The notes: generated by a model from the letters alone, not told the origin. 64,000 bases of DNA from CAWJNF01 sp963844235 (GCA_963844235.1 CAWJNF010000004.1:1178001-1242000); one strand, 5' to 3'. Numbered from the stretch's first letter, positions 37,812 to 47,722 are shown. A program made the numbers and translations.

Positions 37812-38864
37812 ATGACGCTCGATCGCTCGCGTCCGGTGCTCGTCACCGGCGGTGCCGGGTTCGCGGGCAGCTACATCGTGCGGGACCTGCTCGACCATGA
37901 TCTGGACGTGGTCGTCTACGACCTCGGCGATATGCGAGCCGAGTCGCGTTTCGTCGTTGGCGACACAACCGCTGTCGAGCTCGAGCGCGGCTCGATCGAC
38001 GATTGGCCCCGCGTCCTCGAAGTTGTGCTGCGGCGCCAACCCTCGGCAGTCGTGCACGCCGGCGGAATCATGGACGCGGCGTTCCTGGACGAACACCCGA
38101 CGGTTGCGCTTCGCACCAACGTGGGCGGCTCGCTGAACCTTCTCGAGGCGTCGCGCATCGTCGGCGGGGTCTCGCGCTTCATCTTCCTCTCGAGCATCGC
38201 AGTCATCGGGAGGAAGCTCTACGAACCGATCGACGCGAATCATCCAACCGTCTCGGCCAAGGACGGCCCCCTGGGTGCCTACGGCGCGGCCAAGGCCGCG
38301 GTCGAAGCGTTCTGCTTCTCGCACAGCCAGACCTTCGGGCTCGACGCGCGCGTCGTGCGTCCGTCGGCCCTCTACGGCTTCGGCATGAGCTGGTTCGCGC
38401 CCAACTACATGAAGAACATCGTCGAGCCCGCCGTGCTCGGCGAGCAGGTCCAGCTCCGGACCGGCGGCCAGGTTCCTCGCGACTACACCCATGCGGCTGA
38501 TGTCGCGAGCCTCATCCGCGCGATCCTCGAGAGCCCCGACGACAGCGACCGCGTCTACTACGGGGCGACCGGCGGGCCGCTACGCACCGCAGCGGAAGTG
38601 TGCGAGATCATCCGCCAGCTCGTGCCCGGGTCGTCGGTCGAGATCGGCGACGAGTGGACGGAGGTCGACCGCGCGGAGCTCCCAATCCGTGGTCGATACG
38701 ACGTCAGCAACGGCCTTGCGCTCGGCTGGCAGCCGCGGTTCAGCGAGCTCCGCGACGGCGTCGCCGATTACATCGAGCGGTTTCAGGCCTTCCTCGAGTC
38801 GGGCGGCACGCCCACGCCAATGCCGCCGGGCCTGCGAGGGGCCCCCGGGCAGGCCGGCTCGTGA
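37812..38864 (+). CDS. NAD-dependent epimerase/dehydratase (extended SDR), paralogue of the 23 kb gene
   Basis: I chose the ATG at 37812 (MTLDRSRPVLVTGGAGFAGS) because it follows a purine-rich GGAAGGGGGGCGG; an in-frame ATG at 37773 is possible. About 350 residues. NAD motif VTGGAGFAGSYIVRDLL, DxxD-like strand, NVGGSLNLLEASR, catalytic GAYGAAKAAVEAFCFSH, and RPSALYGFGMSWFAPNYMKN are all present. It shares phrases with the 23 kb gene (YEPIDANHP versus YEPIDAKHP; PRDYTHAADVAS versus PRDYTHASDIGG), so the two are paralogues. Probably acts on a sugar or sugar acid imported by the ABC system. Confidence 0.87.
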   Translation: MTLDRSRPVLVTGGAGFAGSYIVRDLLDHDLDVVVYDLGDMRAESRFVVGDTTAVELERGSIDDWPRVLEVVLRRQPSAVVHAGGIMDAAFLDEHPTVALRTNVGGSLNLLEASRIVGGVSRFIFLSSIAVIGRKLYEPIDANHPTVSAKDGPLGAYGAAKAAVEAFCFSHSQTFGLDARVVRPSALYGFGMSWFAPNYMKNIVEPAVLGEQVQLRTGGQVPRDYTHAADVASLIRAILESPDDSDRVYYGATGGPLRTAAEVCEIIRQLVPGSSVEIGDEWTEVDRAELPIRGRYDVSNGLALGWQPRFSELRDGVADYIERFQAFLESGGTPTPMPPGLRGAPGQAGS

Positions 38865-38874
38865 CGGGGCGCTC

Positions 38875-40074
<1,200 letters not shown>

Positions 40075-40263
40075 CGATCGTTCCAGCCACCCGGTTGCGC
40101 CGCGTATCGCATGATGGCAACCTATCGTACTGCCTTACCTTGTGCGTCTTTGCTGACTCCTTTGCACTCCCGCGCCGGGTTCCAGTCGCCTGGTTGCGGC
40201 AAGTAGCCACGGTGGTCCGACTATATGATGGATCTAGCCGATTGGCCCACCGAAGGAACGCCC

Positions 40264-41436
40264 ATGCCTGAGTACGACCCGTACAGCCGGGCTCAGCGCG
40301 AGGATCCACATCCGCTCTATCGCGAGCTGCGCCGGAGTTGCCCCGTTTACCACAACGAGGCGATGGATTTCTGGGCGCTGTTCCGCTTCGCCGATGTTCG
40401 CGAGGCGTCCAGAGACTGGCGGACCTATACGTCCACAAGCGGCTCGTTCCTCGAAGAAGAGCTCGAAGCCATGCGCGAGTTCATGCCGCCCGAGGGGAAG
40501 TTCCAGGACATGGACCCACCTCGCAGCGCGGAGCTCAGGCGCTTGGTACGGGATCGATTCTCGGCCGGCACGATCTCGAAGGACGAGCCCTGGATTCGGA
40601 CGATCGTCACCGAGCTCGTCGATCAGTTCGTCGATCGAGGGTCTGCTGACTTGGCCACCGAGTTTGCCGAACCGCTCCCAGTCAGGGTCATCTCCGACAT
40701 GCTCGGTATCCCGCGTCCAGACCAGCCCAGCGTCTCGCAGTGGTGCCATGTCATGTTCGAGCGAAATACGGATGGAACAGCGACTGAGCAAGCATTCGAA
40801 GCCGGCTACGCGATCCGTAGCTATCTCGACGCAATGGCCGAGACACGGCGCACTGAACCGGGCGACGATCTGATGACGCATATCGCTCGTTCGGCGATCG
40901 ACGGCGTTCCGCTCACCAATAACGAGATCCTCGGCATGACGCTGCTCATCTACGCGGCAGGGAACGAGACGACGTCGATGCTGATCGGCAACGCCATCTG
41001 GCTGCTCGATCAGCATCCGGAGGAACGTGAGCGGCTCCGAGCCGATCCGGCGGCGATTCCGGCCGCCCTCGAGGAGATGCTCCGATTCGAGGCGCCGGTG
41101 TCACACCAGGCGAGAATGACGACGTGCGATGTCGAGATTCAGGGCGTCACGATTCCGAAGGGCAAGAAGGTGTTGCTCATGTACGGCTCGGCAAATCGTG
41201 ACGAGGAGGTGTTCGCGCGGAGCGAGGCATTCGAGCCGGCGCGCGCAGTGGACCGGCATCTGGCGTTCGGCGAAGGGATCCACTTCTGTCTCGGGGCGCC
41301 GCTGGCTCGTCTCGAGGCACGCATCGCACTCGAGGAGATCCTGAGCCGCATGCCGCGGTACAAGGTCAGTGGCCCGATTCAGTGGAGTCAGGCTACGGTT
41401 CTGCGCGGACCGGTTCGCCTGCCGGTTGAGTTCTGA
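40264..41436 (+). CDS. Cytochrome P450
   Basis: A 390-residue soluble bacterial P450. The ATG at 40264 follows GAAGGAA by a normal spacing. Visible motifs: I-helix LIYAAGNETTSMLIGNAIWL (oxygen-binding Thr), K-helix ExxR in LEEMLRFEAPVSHQARM, and the haem-ligand loop LAFGEGIHFCLGAPLARLEA. The MPPEGKFQDMDPPRSAELRR stretch near residue 80 is typical of bacterial class I P450s using a ferredoxin. No ferredoxin or reductase gene adjoins it. Substrate unknown; members of this type oxidise terpenes, fatty acids and aromatics. Confidence 0.92.
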   Translation: MPEYDPYSRAQREDPHPLYRELRRSCPVYHNEAMDFWALFRFADVREASRDWRTYTSTSGSFLEEELEAMREFMPPEGKFQDMDPPRSAELRRLVRDRFSAGTISKDEPWIRTIVTELVDQFVDRGSADLATEFAEPLPVRVISDMLGIPRPDQPSVSQWCHVMFERNTDGTATEQAFEAGYAIRSYLDAMAETRRTEPGDDLMTHIARSAIDGVPLTNNEILGMTLLIYAAGNETTSMLIGNAIWLLDQHPEERERLRADPAAIPAALEEMLRFEAPVSHQARMTTCDVEIQGVTIPKGKKVLLMYGSANRDEEVFARSEAFEPARAVDRHLAFGEGIHFCLGAPLARLEARIALEEILSRMPRYKVSGPIQWSQATVLRGPVRLPVEF

Positions 41437-41446
41437 CCTCTGCTGC

Positions 41447-41461
41447 ACCTCCTACGGAGGT
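41447..41461 (+). terminator. Short inverted repeat after the P450 gene
   Basis: ACCTCC-TAC-GGAGGT forms a perfect 6-base stem with a three-base loop starting 11 bases after the P450 stop, between two convergent genes. No T-tract follows, so it is at best a weak or Rho-assisted terminator. Confidence 0.35.
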
Positions 41462-41529
41462 TATGAACGGCTGAGCCGCAAGGACGCGCGCGAGGACTTC
41501 CTCGATGGGCGGTCATCGAGCCTCGCCGG

Positions 41530-41979
41530 TCAGTCCGCGCGGATCTCCACGATCGTCGCCCGCCACGCCCCGCGCGGCGCCTTCACGTCGACGGTCTCGC
41601 CGGCCTTACGGCCGAGCAGCGCCTCGCCGAGCGGGGACATGGGAGAAACGGTTCCCTCGCCGCCCACGCTCGAGATCTCGAGCTCCATCGTCTGGCCCGA
41701 CTCGTCCTCGACGACCACGTGCGAGCCGACGACCGCGCGGTCGGAGCCGCCGCCGCGAACGACGGCGGCGGTCTCGAGCCGGGCGCGCAGAATCGTGATC
41801 CGCCGCTCGAGCAGTCCCTGTTCGTTCTTGGCGGCGTGGTACTCGAAGTTCTCGGAGAGATCGCCGTGACCGCGTGCGGTCGCGATCGCCTGCACGATCT
41901 CGGCCCGCTTGGGCCCTTCGAGCTCGGCGAGCTCGGCCGAGAGCTGGGCGTGCTGCTGGGGCGTGAGTTGCTCGTTCAA
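41530..41979 (-). CDS. GreA/GreB-family transcript cleavage factor
   Basis: A 149-residue protein with the two-domain Gre layout. The N-terminal antiparallel coiled coil carries the acidic tip in ARGHGDLSENFEYHAAKNEQ (DLSEN, the residues that enter the RNA polymerase secondary channel and position Mg2+). The C-terminal FKBP-like domain is SVGGEGTVSPMSPLGEALLG to APRGAWRATIVEIRAD. It rescues backtracked RNA polymerase. Its placement beside catabolic genes looks incidental. Confidence 0.9.
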   Translation of the reverse strand: MNEQLTPQQHAQLSAELAELEGPKRAEIVQAIATARGHGDLSENFEYHAAKNEQGLLERRITILRARLETAAVVRGGGSDRAVVGSHVVVEDESGQTMELEISSVGGEGTVSPMSPLGEALLGRKAGETVDVKAPRGAWRATIVEIRAD

Positions 41980-42071
41980 AGGCGAGGCCGTCGGGGCAAG
42001 TAGCTACGGCGGAGGCGTCAGCCTACTCGTGACAGGCCCGGCTCGCCGCGGCAGATCCTCGAGCGACTCGG

Positions 42072-43529
42072 TCAGCTGCTGCGCTCCACCGCAGCCCGTG
42101 ACTGCGCCGACTCGGAGGTGAGCGAGAGGTCGGGCGGCCTGCTTGTGAGCTCGGGCAGCAGCGTCCGCTCGATGAACCGGCCGCCGTTCTTCGACCCGAC
42201 CCAGTCGCCGTCCGAGACGAGCACAGACCCGCGCAGGATCGTGGTGGTCACCCGGCCCTGAAGTCTCCAGCCCTCCCAGCAGTTGTAGTCGGGGCTCATG
42301 TGGTGACTCTTCGCCGAGACCGTCCAGCTCTTGGCCGGGTCGATGACGACGATGTCCGCGTCGCTGCCGACGGCCAGCGCCCCTTTTCGCGGGTAGAGAC
42401 CCATGATCTTCGCCGGGTTCGTCGACACGAGCTCGACGAAGCGGTTCAGCGAGATACGCCCTTCATGGACGCCGCGGTGGAAGAGCACCGGCACGCGCAT
42501 CTCGACGCTCGCCTGGCCGGCCTGCAGCGAGTCGACGGTCGTGCCCATCTTCTCGAAGCGGTCAGCGACGCTCGTGGCGAAGTGATCCGAGCTGACGACC
42601 TGGATTCGGTCGTCGGCGGCCGCCTCCCAGAGGACGTCCTGGTCCTCCTGATGCTTGATGACCGGGTAGTTGTTCCAGAGCAGTCCGCGACCCTCGTCGT
42701 CCCAGAGCTTGTCGGCCGTGAACGAGAGGTAGGCGATGATCGTCTCGCCGTAGAAGGGCAGCCCGCGCGCGCGTCCCTCACCGAGCGCGATCGCCGCGCT
42801 GCCTGCGGCGATGTGGAACACGTAGAGCGGCGATCCGGTCCGCTCGGCGAGCAGCATGCAGCGCCGGACGGCCGCCTCCTCGACGAGCGGCCCGCGCGTG
42901 TCGACGATGTGGGCGCCGTGCGTCTTCCCTTCGCGCAGGTGCTTCTTCGTCAGCCAGTTGGCGATGTCGTCGTCCTCCGCGTGGACGATCGAGAGCCCCC
43001 CGTGCTCGGCAACCTCGCTCATCACCCCGTAGCGATGCCCGTCGTCGGACATCCAGCCGTAGGTCGTCAGCGTCTTGATCGTGGGGATGCCGCCGCGGAT
43101 GACGTCGCCGATCTCTTCGAGCACCTCGAACGGCGGGTTGCCGGCGAGCAGCGCATGGAAGCTGTAGTCGACGGCCATGCGGCCGCTCGCCTCGGCCTTC
43201 TTCTCCTCCACCGCCTCGTGCAGCGTCTTCGGCTCTTGCCAGAACGCGAAGTCGATGAGCGTCGTCGTGCCGCCGAAGGCCGGCGCCGGCGAGTACTCCT
43301 GGGGCTCGGCGTGGACCGGCCCGAAGCCGAGCGAGTAGTGGACGTGGGGGTCGACGCCGCCCGGGATGACAATGCAGCCGGTCGCGTCGATCGTCGTCAC
43401 GGCCTCGTTTCCCAGCGCACCCGGTCGGTCGATGGCGGCGATCTGCTCCCCGGTGACGCCCACGTCGAGCGGCTCGGCCGCGGCCAGCGTGACGACGGTG
43501 CCTCCCCGAACGAGAAGGTCGTAGGTCAT
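42072..43529 (-). CDS. Dihydropyrimidinase/hydantoinase-like cyclic amidohydrolase (copy 1)
   Basis: A 485-residue amidohydrolase. ATG at 43529 (MTYDLLVRGGTVVTLAAAEP). Metal ligands are all recognisable: HxH in GGVDPHVHYSLGF, the carbamylated Lys in IPTIKTLTTYG, His in IVHAEDDD and in YVFHIAAGS, and Asp in VVSSDHFATS. C-terminal KGALAVGSDADIVVIDP is the beta-sandwich return. The family opens hydantoins, dihydropyrimidines or related cyclic amides. It overlaps the DUF35 gene by four bases, placing it at the end of a CoA-thioester/aldolase operon. A paralogue lies at 46273. Confidence 0.88.
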   Translation of the reverse strand: MTYDLLVRGGTVVTLAAAEPLDVGVTGEQIAAIDRPGALGNEAVTTIDATGCIVIPGGVDPHVHYSLGFGPVHAEPQEYSPAPAFGGTTTLIDFAFWQEPKTLHEAVEEKKAEASGRMAVDYSFHALLAGNPPFEVLEEIGDVIRGGIPTIKTLTTYGWMSDDGHRYGVMSEVAEHGGLSIVHAEDDDIANWLTKKHLREGKTHGAHIVDTRGPLVEEAAVRRCMLLAERTGSPLYVFHIAAGSAAIALGEGRARGLPFYGETIIAYLSFTADKLWDDEGRGLLWNNYPVIKHQEDQDVLWEAAADDRIQVVSSDHFATSVADRFEKMGTTVDSLQAGQASVEMRVPVLFHRGVHEGRISLNRFVELVSTNPAKIMGLYPRKGALAVGSDADIVVIDPAKSWTVSAKSHHMSPDYNCWEGWRLQGRVTTTILRGSVLVSDGDWVGSKNGGRFIERTLLPELTSRPPDLSLTSESAQSRAAVERSS

Positions 43530-43927
43530 CGCATGTCCAGGCGAAACTGGGGCAGCGGCGAGAACCCTCCCTCGGAGGCGAGCGCGACGCGCGATCCGAT
43601 CGCCGTCTCGAGCCGGTCGGCGCCGACGATCGCCGAGATGCACCGCGCGCCCTCCTCGAGCTCGATCACGGCCAGCACGATAGGCAGCTCCGGCTCGAAG
43701 CGCTCGTGGTGAGGCCGGCGAACGACGCCGAAGGTGAACACCCGGCCACGCCCGGACGCCTCGATCCACTCGAGCTCGCCGAAGCAGCCCGGACACGCGA
43801 TTCGCGGGAACTCGGGCACCGTCCCGCAGGCCGGGCAGCGCTGCACGCGCAGCGCGCCGGCGCGTTCCCCCTCGGCGAAGAGAGCCGCGTGCGGGAGCAA
43901 GGCGGGCTGTGGGGCCGGCTCAGCCAC
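43526..43927 (-). CDS. DUF35 OB-fold/zinc-ribbon acyl-CoA-associated protein
   Basis: A 133-residue protein with a GTG start at 43927. The rubredoxin-like zinc ribbon is CPACGTVPEFPRIACPGC (four Cys), followed by an OB-fold (GRGRVFTFGVVRRPHHERF; ELPIVLAVIELEEGARC). DUF35 proteins form stable complexes with thiolase-fold partners and hold their acyl-CoA substrates, as in steroid side-chain retro-aldolases. Here it overlaps the thiolase-fold gene by eight bases and the hydantoinase by four, so co-translation with the thiolase-like partner is likely. Confidence 0.88.
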   Translation of the reverse strand: MAEPAPQPALLPHAALFAEGERAGALRVQRCPACGTVPEFPRIACPGCFGELEWIEASGRGRVFTFGVVRRPHHERFEPELPIVLAVIELEEGARCISAIVGADRLETAIGSRVALASEGGFSPLPQFRLDMR

Positions 43928-45071
43928 GCCGTCGCAGTATCGCCCCTGCCGTAGAGAGCCCCTTGCCGTAGCTGACGAGGCCGAACCCCGACACGAGGCC
44001 GATCGCTGCATCCGCCACCTGCCGGGCGCCACCCTCGTGCTGGAGCTGCTGCACCGCCTCGACGACGCCGATCATCCCACCGCCGGCGCCCGACTGGCCA
44101 CAGGAGAGCTGCCCGCCGCCGGTGTTGACCGGCAGCGCGCCCCGGATCGAGACGTCCGTCTCCTCGAGGAATCGGCCCCCTTCGCCCGGTGGGCAGAAGC
44201 CGTACGCCTCGAGCTGCACGGCGACCATGATCGTGTAGTCGTCGTAGAGCTCGACCAGATCGATGTCGCTCCGGCTCACGCCGGCAGCCGCGAACAGCTC
44301 GTCCGCGTACACCTCGAAGCCGGCCGGTAGCGAGAGCGGCAGGCCTGGATGGGCGTTGTGGAGCTCCCGCATCGCGGCGACCTCCAGCCCCGGCCGGCCG
44401 GTTCGGCCGGCCAGCTCCTCCTCGACGACGAGCACGGCCTCCGCGCCGGAGCACGGCATGACGCAGTCGAACAGGTGAAGCGGCTCGGCAATCGGCCGTG
44501 CCTCCAGATACTGCTGGAGCGTCAGCGGCTCCTTGAAAAGAGCGTTCGAGTTGAGCAGCGCGTGCTCGCGTTGCGTGACCGCGAGCTTCCCGAGCTGCTC
44601 CCGCTTCGTGCCGTACAGATGGCTGTGCCGCCGCTGCACGAGCGAGAACAGACCGTTCGCGCCCCCGAAGCCTTGCGGAGCCAGGTAGTCGCGCATCGCC
44701 GGTGTAAAGCTGTCGAGCATCGCGTCGTGGCTCGCTACGGTGAACACGTCGCCTGCCAGGCAGAGGATGGCTCGGGCACGGCCGGCCCTGATCGCGTCCG
44801 CGGCGTGGCCCAACGCCACGACACCGGAGGCACCGCCGAAGACACCCTGCTCGCCCCAGCGCAGGCTCAGGCCGAAGTGCTCGCCGAGCGTGATCACGTT
44901 GCCGGGCGGGTAGCTGAAAGAGGCGAGCGTCAGGCCGTCGAGCTCGCTCTTCTCAATCCCGGCCCGATCGAGGCAGGCCCGGGCCGCCTGCCAGAGGTGC
45001 CAGAGCAGCTCGTGGGGGTCTCGCTTCTCGTAGGTGCTCGAGCCGTACGAGACGACGACGGGCTCCGGCAT
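43920..45071 (-). CDS. Thiolase-fold protein lacking catalytic cysteines (Ltp2-type aldolase candidate)
   Basis: A 383-residue thiolase-superfamily protein. The usual nucleophile region (normally CxxG) reads VFGGASGVVALGHAAD with Gly in place of Cys (about residue 80). The HDxF motif reads ELYDDYTIM (Tyr276), GHP is replaced by CGQSGAGGG, and the C-terminal Cys region is GLVSYGKGLS (Tyr368). Classical thiolysis or condensation is therefore unlikely. Tyr in place of His/Cys and a DUF35 partner downstream resemble Ltp2-type steroid side-chain aldolases. It sits in an operon with a CoA-transferase, which would supply the acyl-CoA. Substrate unknown. Confidence 0.78.
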   Translation of the reverse strand: MPEPVVVSYGSSTYEKRDPHELLWHLWQAARACLDRAGIEKSELDGLTLASFSYPPGNVITLGEHFGLSLRWGEQGVFGGASGVVALGHAADAIRAGRARAILCLAGDVFTVASHDAMLDSFTPAMRDYLAPQGFGGANGLFSLVQRRHSHLYGTKREQLGKLAVTQREHALLNSNALFKEPLTLQQYLEARPIAEPLHLFDCVMPCSGAEAVLVVEEELAGRTGRPGLEVAAMRELHNAHPGLPLSLPAGFEVYADELFAAAGVSRSDIDLVELYDDYTIMVAVQLEAYGFCPPGEGGRFLEETDVSIRGALPVNTGGGQLSCGQSGAGGGMIGVVEAVQQLQHEGGARQVADAAIGLVSGFGLVSYGKGLSTAGAILRRRG

Positions 45072-45073
45072 GG

Positions 45074-46276
45074 TCAGACGACGCCGTGACGGCGCAGCTC
45101 CGCGATCTCCGTCTCGGAGAGCTGGAGGATGCCGCGGTAGACCTCGTCGTTGTCCTGGCCGGGCGCGCCACCGGCGAAGCGAACGTCGGTGCGGCTGCGC
45201 GAGAAGCGCGGCACGACGCCCGGCATCCGAACCGTCCCGAGATCGCCGTCGGGCACCTCCACGACGTTTTCGCGCGCGCGGTAGTGCGCGTCGGCAAAGA
45301 TCCCCGCGATGTCGAGAACCGGGCCCGCGACCACGTCCTGGGCCTCGAGCGCGTCCATCACCTGGGCCGTCGTTCGCTCTCGCATCCAGCCGGCGACGAT
45401 CCCGTCCAGCTCGACATCGTTTGCGATCCGGCTCGGGTTGTCGCGGAAGCGCGGGTCGTCGGGGAGCTCGGGCCGGCCGATCGCCACGGCAAGGCGTTGG
45501 AACGTACGATCCGAGCTCGCCGAGATCGCTATCCAGCCGCCGTCACTCGTGGCGTACGCGTTGCGCGGCGAGTCCTCCGCGATCCTGTTGCCGAGCCGCT
45601 CCTTCACGAGCCCGAGCTCCGCGTAGCCGATCACCTGGCTCTCCGCGAGCCGGAACAGTGGCTCGTAGAGGCTGACGTCGACTTCCTGCCCCTTGCCGCT
45701 TCCCGCCACGTCGCGCTCGTACACCGCCCCCAACAACCCGATCAGGCCGAAGGTGGCCGCGACGGTGTCCGCAAGCGGGAAGGCGGACAGCGTCGGCGGC
45801 CCATCCGGGAAGCCGGTGAAGGCCGGCAGACCGCTGAAAGCCTCGGCCACGGTGCCGTATCCGGGGCGGTGCGCGTAGGGGCCGGTTTGCCCGTAGCCGG
45901 AGACGCGCACGACGATGATGCGAGGGTTGACCTCTGCCAGCTGCTCGTACGAGAGCCCCCAGCGCGCGAGCGTCCCCGGCCGGTAGTTCTCGACGACGGC
46001 GTCGGCCCACTCGACGAGCTGCAGGAAGAGCTCCCGACCTCTTTGCTCGCGCAGGTCGAGCGTCACAAGCCGCTTGTTGCGCGCTGTCACCTTCCACCAG
46101 AGCGACCGGCCGTCCTTGCGCGGCGACCACTGACGCATCGGATCGCCGGCGCCCGGCTTCTCGATCTTGATCACGTCGGCTCCGTAGTCCGCCGCGAGCG
46201 TGCAGGCAAACGGGCCGCCGATCATCGTGCCCGCGTCGAGGATGCGCAGGCCCTGGAGCAGCGAGCCGTCGGTCAC
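45074..46276 (-). CDS. CaiB/BaiF family III CoA-transferase
   Basis: A 400-residue protein; I chose the GTG at 46276 (TDGSLLQGLRILDAGTMIGG), which overlaps the hydantoinase stop by four bases. The catalytic Asp of the family is expected in the FSGLPAFTG/VSLYEPLFRLAESQ region; other features are YGADVIKIEKPGAGDPMRQW, ENYRPGTLARWGLSYEQLAE, and IAGIFADAHYRARENVVEV. It moves CoA between carboxylic acids. It lies two bases upstream of the thiolase-fold gene in the same operon, so it could activate that protein's substrate. Confidence 0.9.
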   Translation of the reverse strand: MTDGSLLQGLRILDAGTMIGGPFACTLAADYGADVIKIEKPGAGDPMRQWSPRKDGRSLWWKVTARNKRLVTLDLREQRGRELFLQLVEWADAVVENYRPGTLARWGLSYEQLAEVNPRIIVVRVSGYGQTGPYAHRPGYGTVAEAFSGLPAFTGFPDGPPTLSAFPLADTVAATFGLIGLLGAVYERDVAGSGKGQEVDVSLYEPLFRLAESQVIGYAELGLVKERLGNRIAEDSPRNAYATSDGGWIAISASSDRTFQRLAVAIGRPELPDDPRFRDNPSRIANDVELDGIVAGWMRERTTAQVMDALEAQDVVAGPVLDIAGIFADAHYRARENVVEVPDGDLGTVRMPGVVPRFSRSRTDVRFAGGAPGQDNDEVYRGILQLSETEIAELRRHGVV

Positions 46277-47718
46277 GGCGCAGCGACGGCGAGCGCGCCC
46301 TTCCTGGGCGCGGTCAGCGCGGGGTCGAGCGGGCGCTCGACGATCTCCGAGGGAATGGAGCGCGGGAGAAACGCGCCACCGGTGCGCGAGCCCACGACGT
46401 TGCCGTCCTCGATCACGACTTCGCCTCGCAGGAGGACGGTCCTCGGCCGGCCCTGGAGCTCCCAACCCTCCCAGCAGTTGTAGTCGGAGTCCATGTGCAG
46501 CTGGTCGAGCTCGACCGTCCAGCGCCGGTTCGGGTCGAAGAGGACGAGGTCGGCGTCGCTTCCGGGCGCGATCGTTCCCTTCTTGGGATAGAGGCCCATC
46601 AGGCGTGCCGGATTCGTCGACGTCAGTTGCACGAGCCGCTCGAGCGTCAACCTTCCGCCGACGACGCCGAGCGTATGCAGGACGGGCAGCCGCATCTCGA
46701 CGCCGGCCTGGCCGCACTGGAGGTCCTCGATCGTCACGCCCATCTTCGTCATCCGGTCCGCGGCCTTGATGAGGAAGTGGTCCGAGGTCACGGCCTGCAC
46801 CCGATCGTCCGCGATCGCGTCCCACAGCACGTCCTGGTCGGCCTGCGTCTTGATCGTGGGGTAGTTGTTGTAGAGAAGCCCGCGCCCTTCCTCCCACAGC
46901 GCCTCCGCGGTGAAGGACAGGTAGGGCGTCAGCGTCTCTCCGTAGCAGGGCAGGCCCCTGACGCGCGCTTCGGCGAGCGCGTCGACGGCGGCCGCCGCGG
47001 CCATATGCAGGATGTAGAGCGCGGAGCCAGACCGCTCCGCAAGCAGGAGTGCGCGGCGCACCGCGGCTTCCTCCACGAGCGAAGGCCGCGTCTCGCCGAT
47101 GTACGCCCCGTGCGTCTTGCCCTCCCGCACGTACTTCTTCGTCAACCAACGCGCGATCTCGTCGTCCTCGGCGTGGATGACGCTGAGCCCACCGGCCTCG
47201 GCGACGGCGCACATGACGCCGTAGCGGTGGCCGTCATCGCACATCCAGCCGTACGTCGTCATGGTCTTGATCGTCGGGATGCCGGCCCTGACGACGTCGC
47301 CGATCTCCTCCATCACCTCGAATGGGATCTCGCCCGCCAGGATGACGTGCAGGCCCCAGTCGGGGGCCATGCGCCCCTCGAAGATCGCCTTCCTGTCCGC
47401 GATCGTGTCGTGCGCGCTGTCGGGCGGCACCTGAAAGGCGAAGTCGATCACGGTCGTGTTGCCACCGAACAGGGCGCCGATCGACGTGTCTGCGCTCTCG
47501 GATCGAGCCCCCAGCGCCTCGAGCTCGTAGTGCACGTGTGGGTCGACCCCGCCCGGAAGCACGAGCATGCCTTTGGCGTCGATCAGGCGAGCCGCCTCGA
47601 GCCCCAGCGCACCAGGCGGCTCGACCGCGGCGATCCGCTCGCCGGCCACCGCGACATCGGCGTCCCGCACCCCCTCCTCGGTTACGACAATGCCGTTGAT
47701 GACGAGAACGTCGTGCAT
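46273..47718 (-). CDS. Dihydropyrimidinase/hydantoinase-like cyclic amidohydrolase (copy 2)
   Basis: A 481-residue paralogue of the 42 kb amidohydrolase. ATG at 47718 (MHDVLVINGIVVTEEGVRDA). Ligand set: GGVDPHVHYELEA, IPTIKTMTTYGWM (Lys), VIHAEDDE, YILHMAAA, TSDHFLIKAA. The most conserved stretch of the pair is SDYNCWEGWELQGRPRT near the end. Its start lies four bases after the stop of the cysteine hydrolase and it overlaps the CoA-transferase. Hydantoinase plus isochorismatase-type hydrolase resembles a cyclic-amide to N-carbamoyl degradation sequence. Confidence 0.88.
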   Translation of the reverse strand: MHDVLVINGIVVTEEGVRDADVAVAGERIAAVEPPGALGLEAARLIDAKGMLVLPGGVDPHVHYELEALGARSESADTSIGALFGGNTTVIDFAFQVPPDSAHDTIADRKAIFEGRMAPDWGLHVILAGEIPFEVMEEIGDVVRAGIPTIKTMTTYGWMCDDGHRYGVMCAVAEAGGLSVIHAEDDEIARWLTKKYVREGKTHGAYIGETRPSLVEEAAVRRALLLAERSGSALYILHMAAAAAVDALAEARVRGLPCYGETLTPYLSFTAEALWEEGRGLLYNNYPTIKTQADQDVLWDAIADDRVQAVTSDHFLIKAADRMTKMGVTIEDLQCGQAGVEMRLPVLHTLGVVGGRLTLERLVQLTSTNPARLMGLYPKKGTIAPGSDADLVLFDPNRRWTVELDQLHMDSDYNCWEGWELQGRPRTVLLRGEVVIEDGNVVGSRTGGAFLPRSIPSEIVERPLDPALTAPRKGALAVAAP

Positions 47719-47722
47719 GCAG

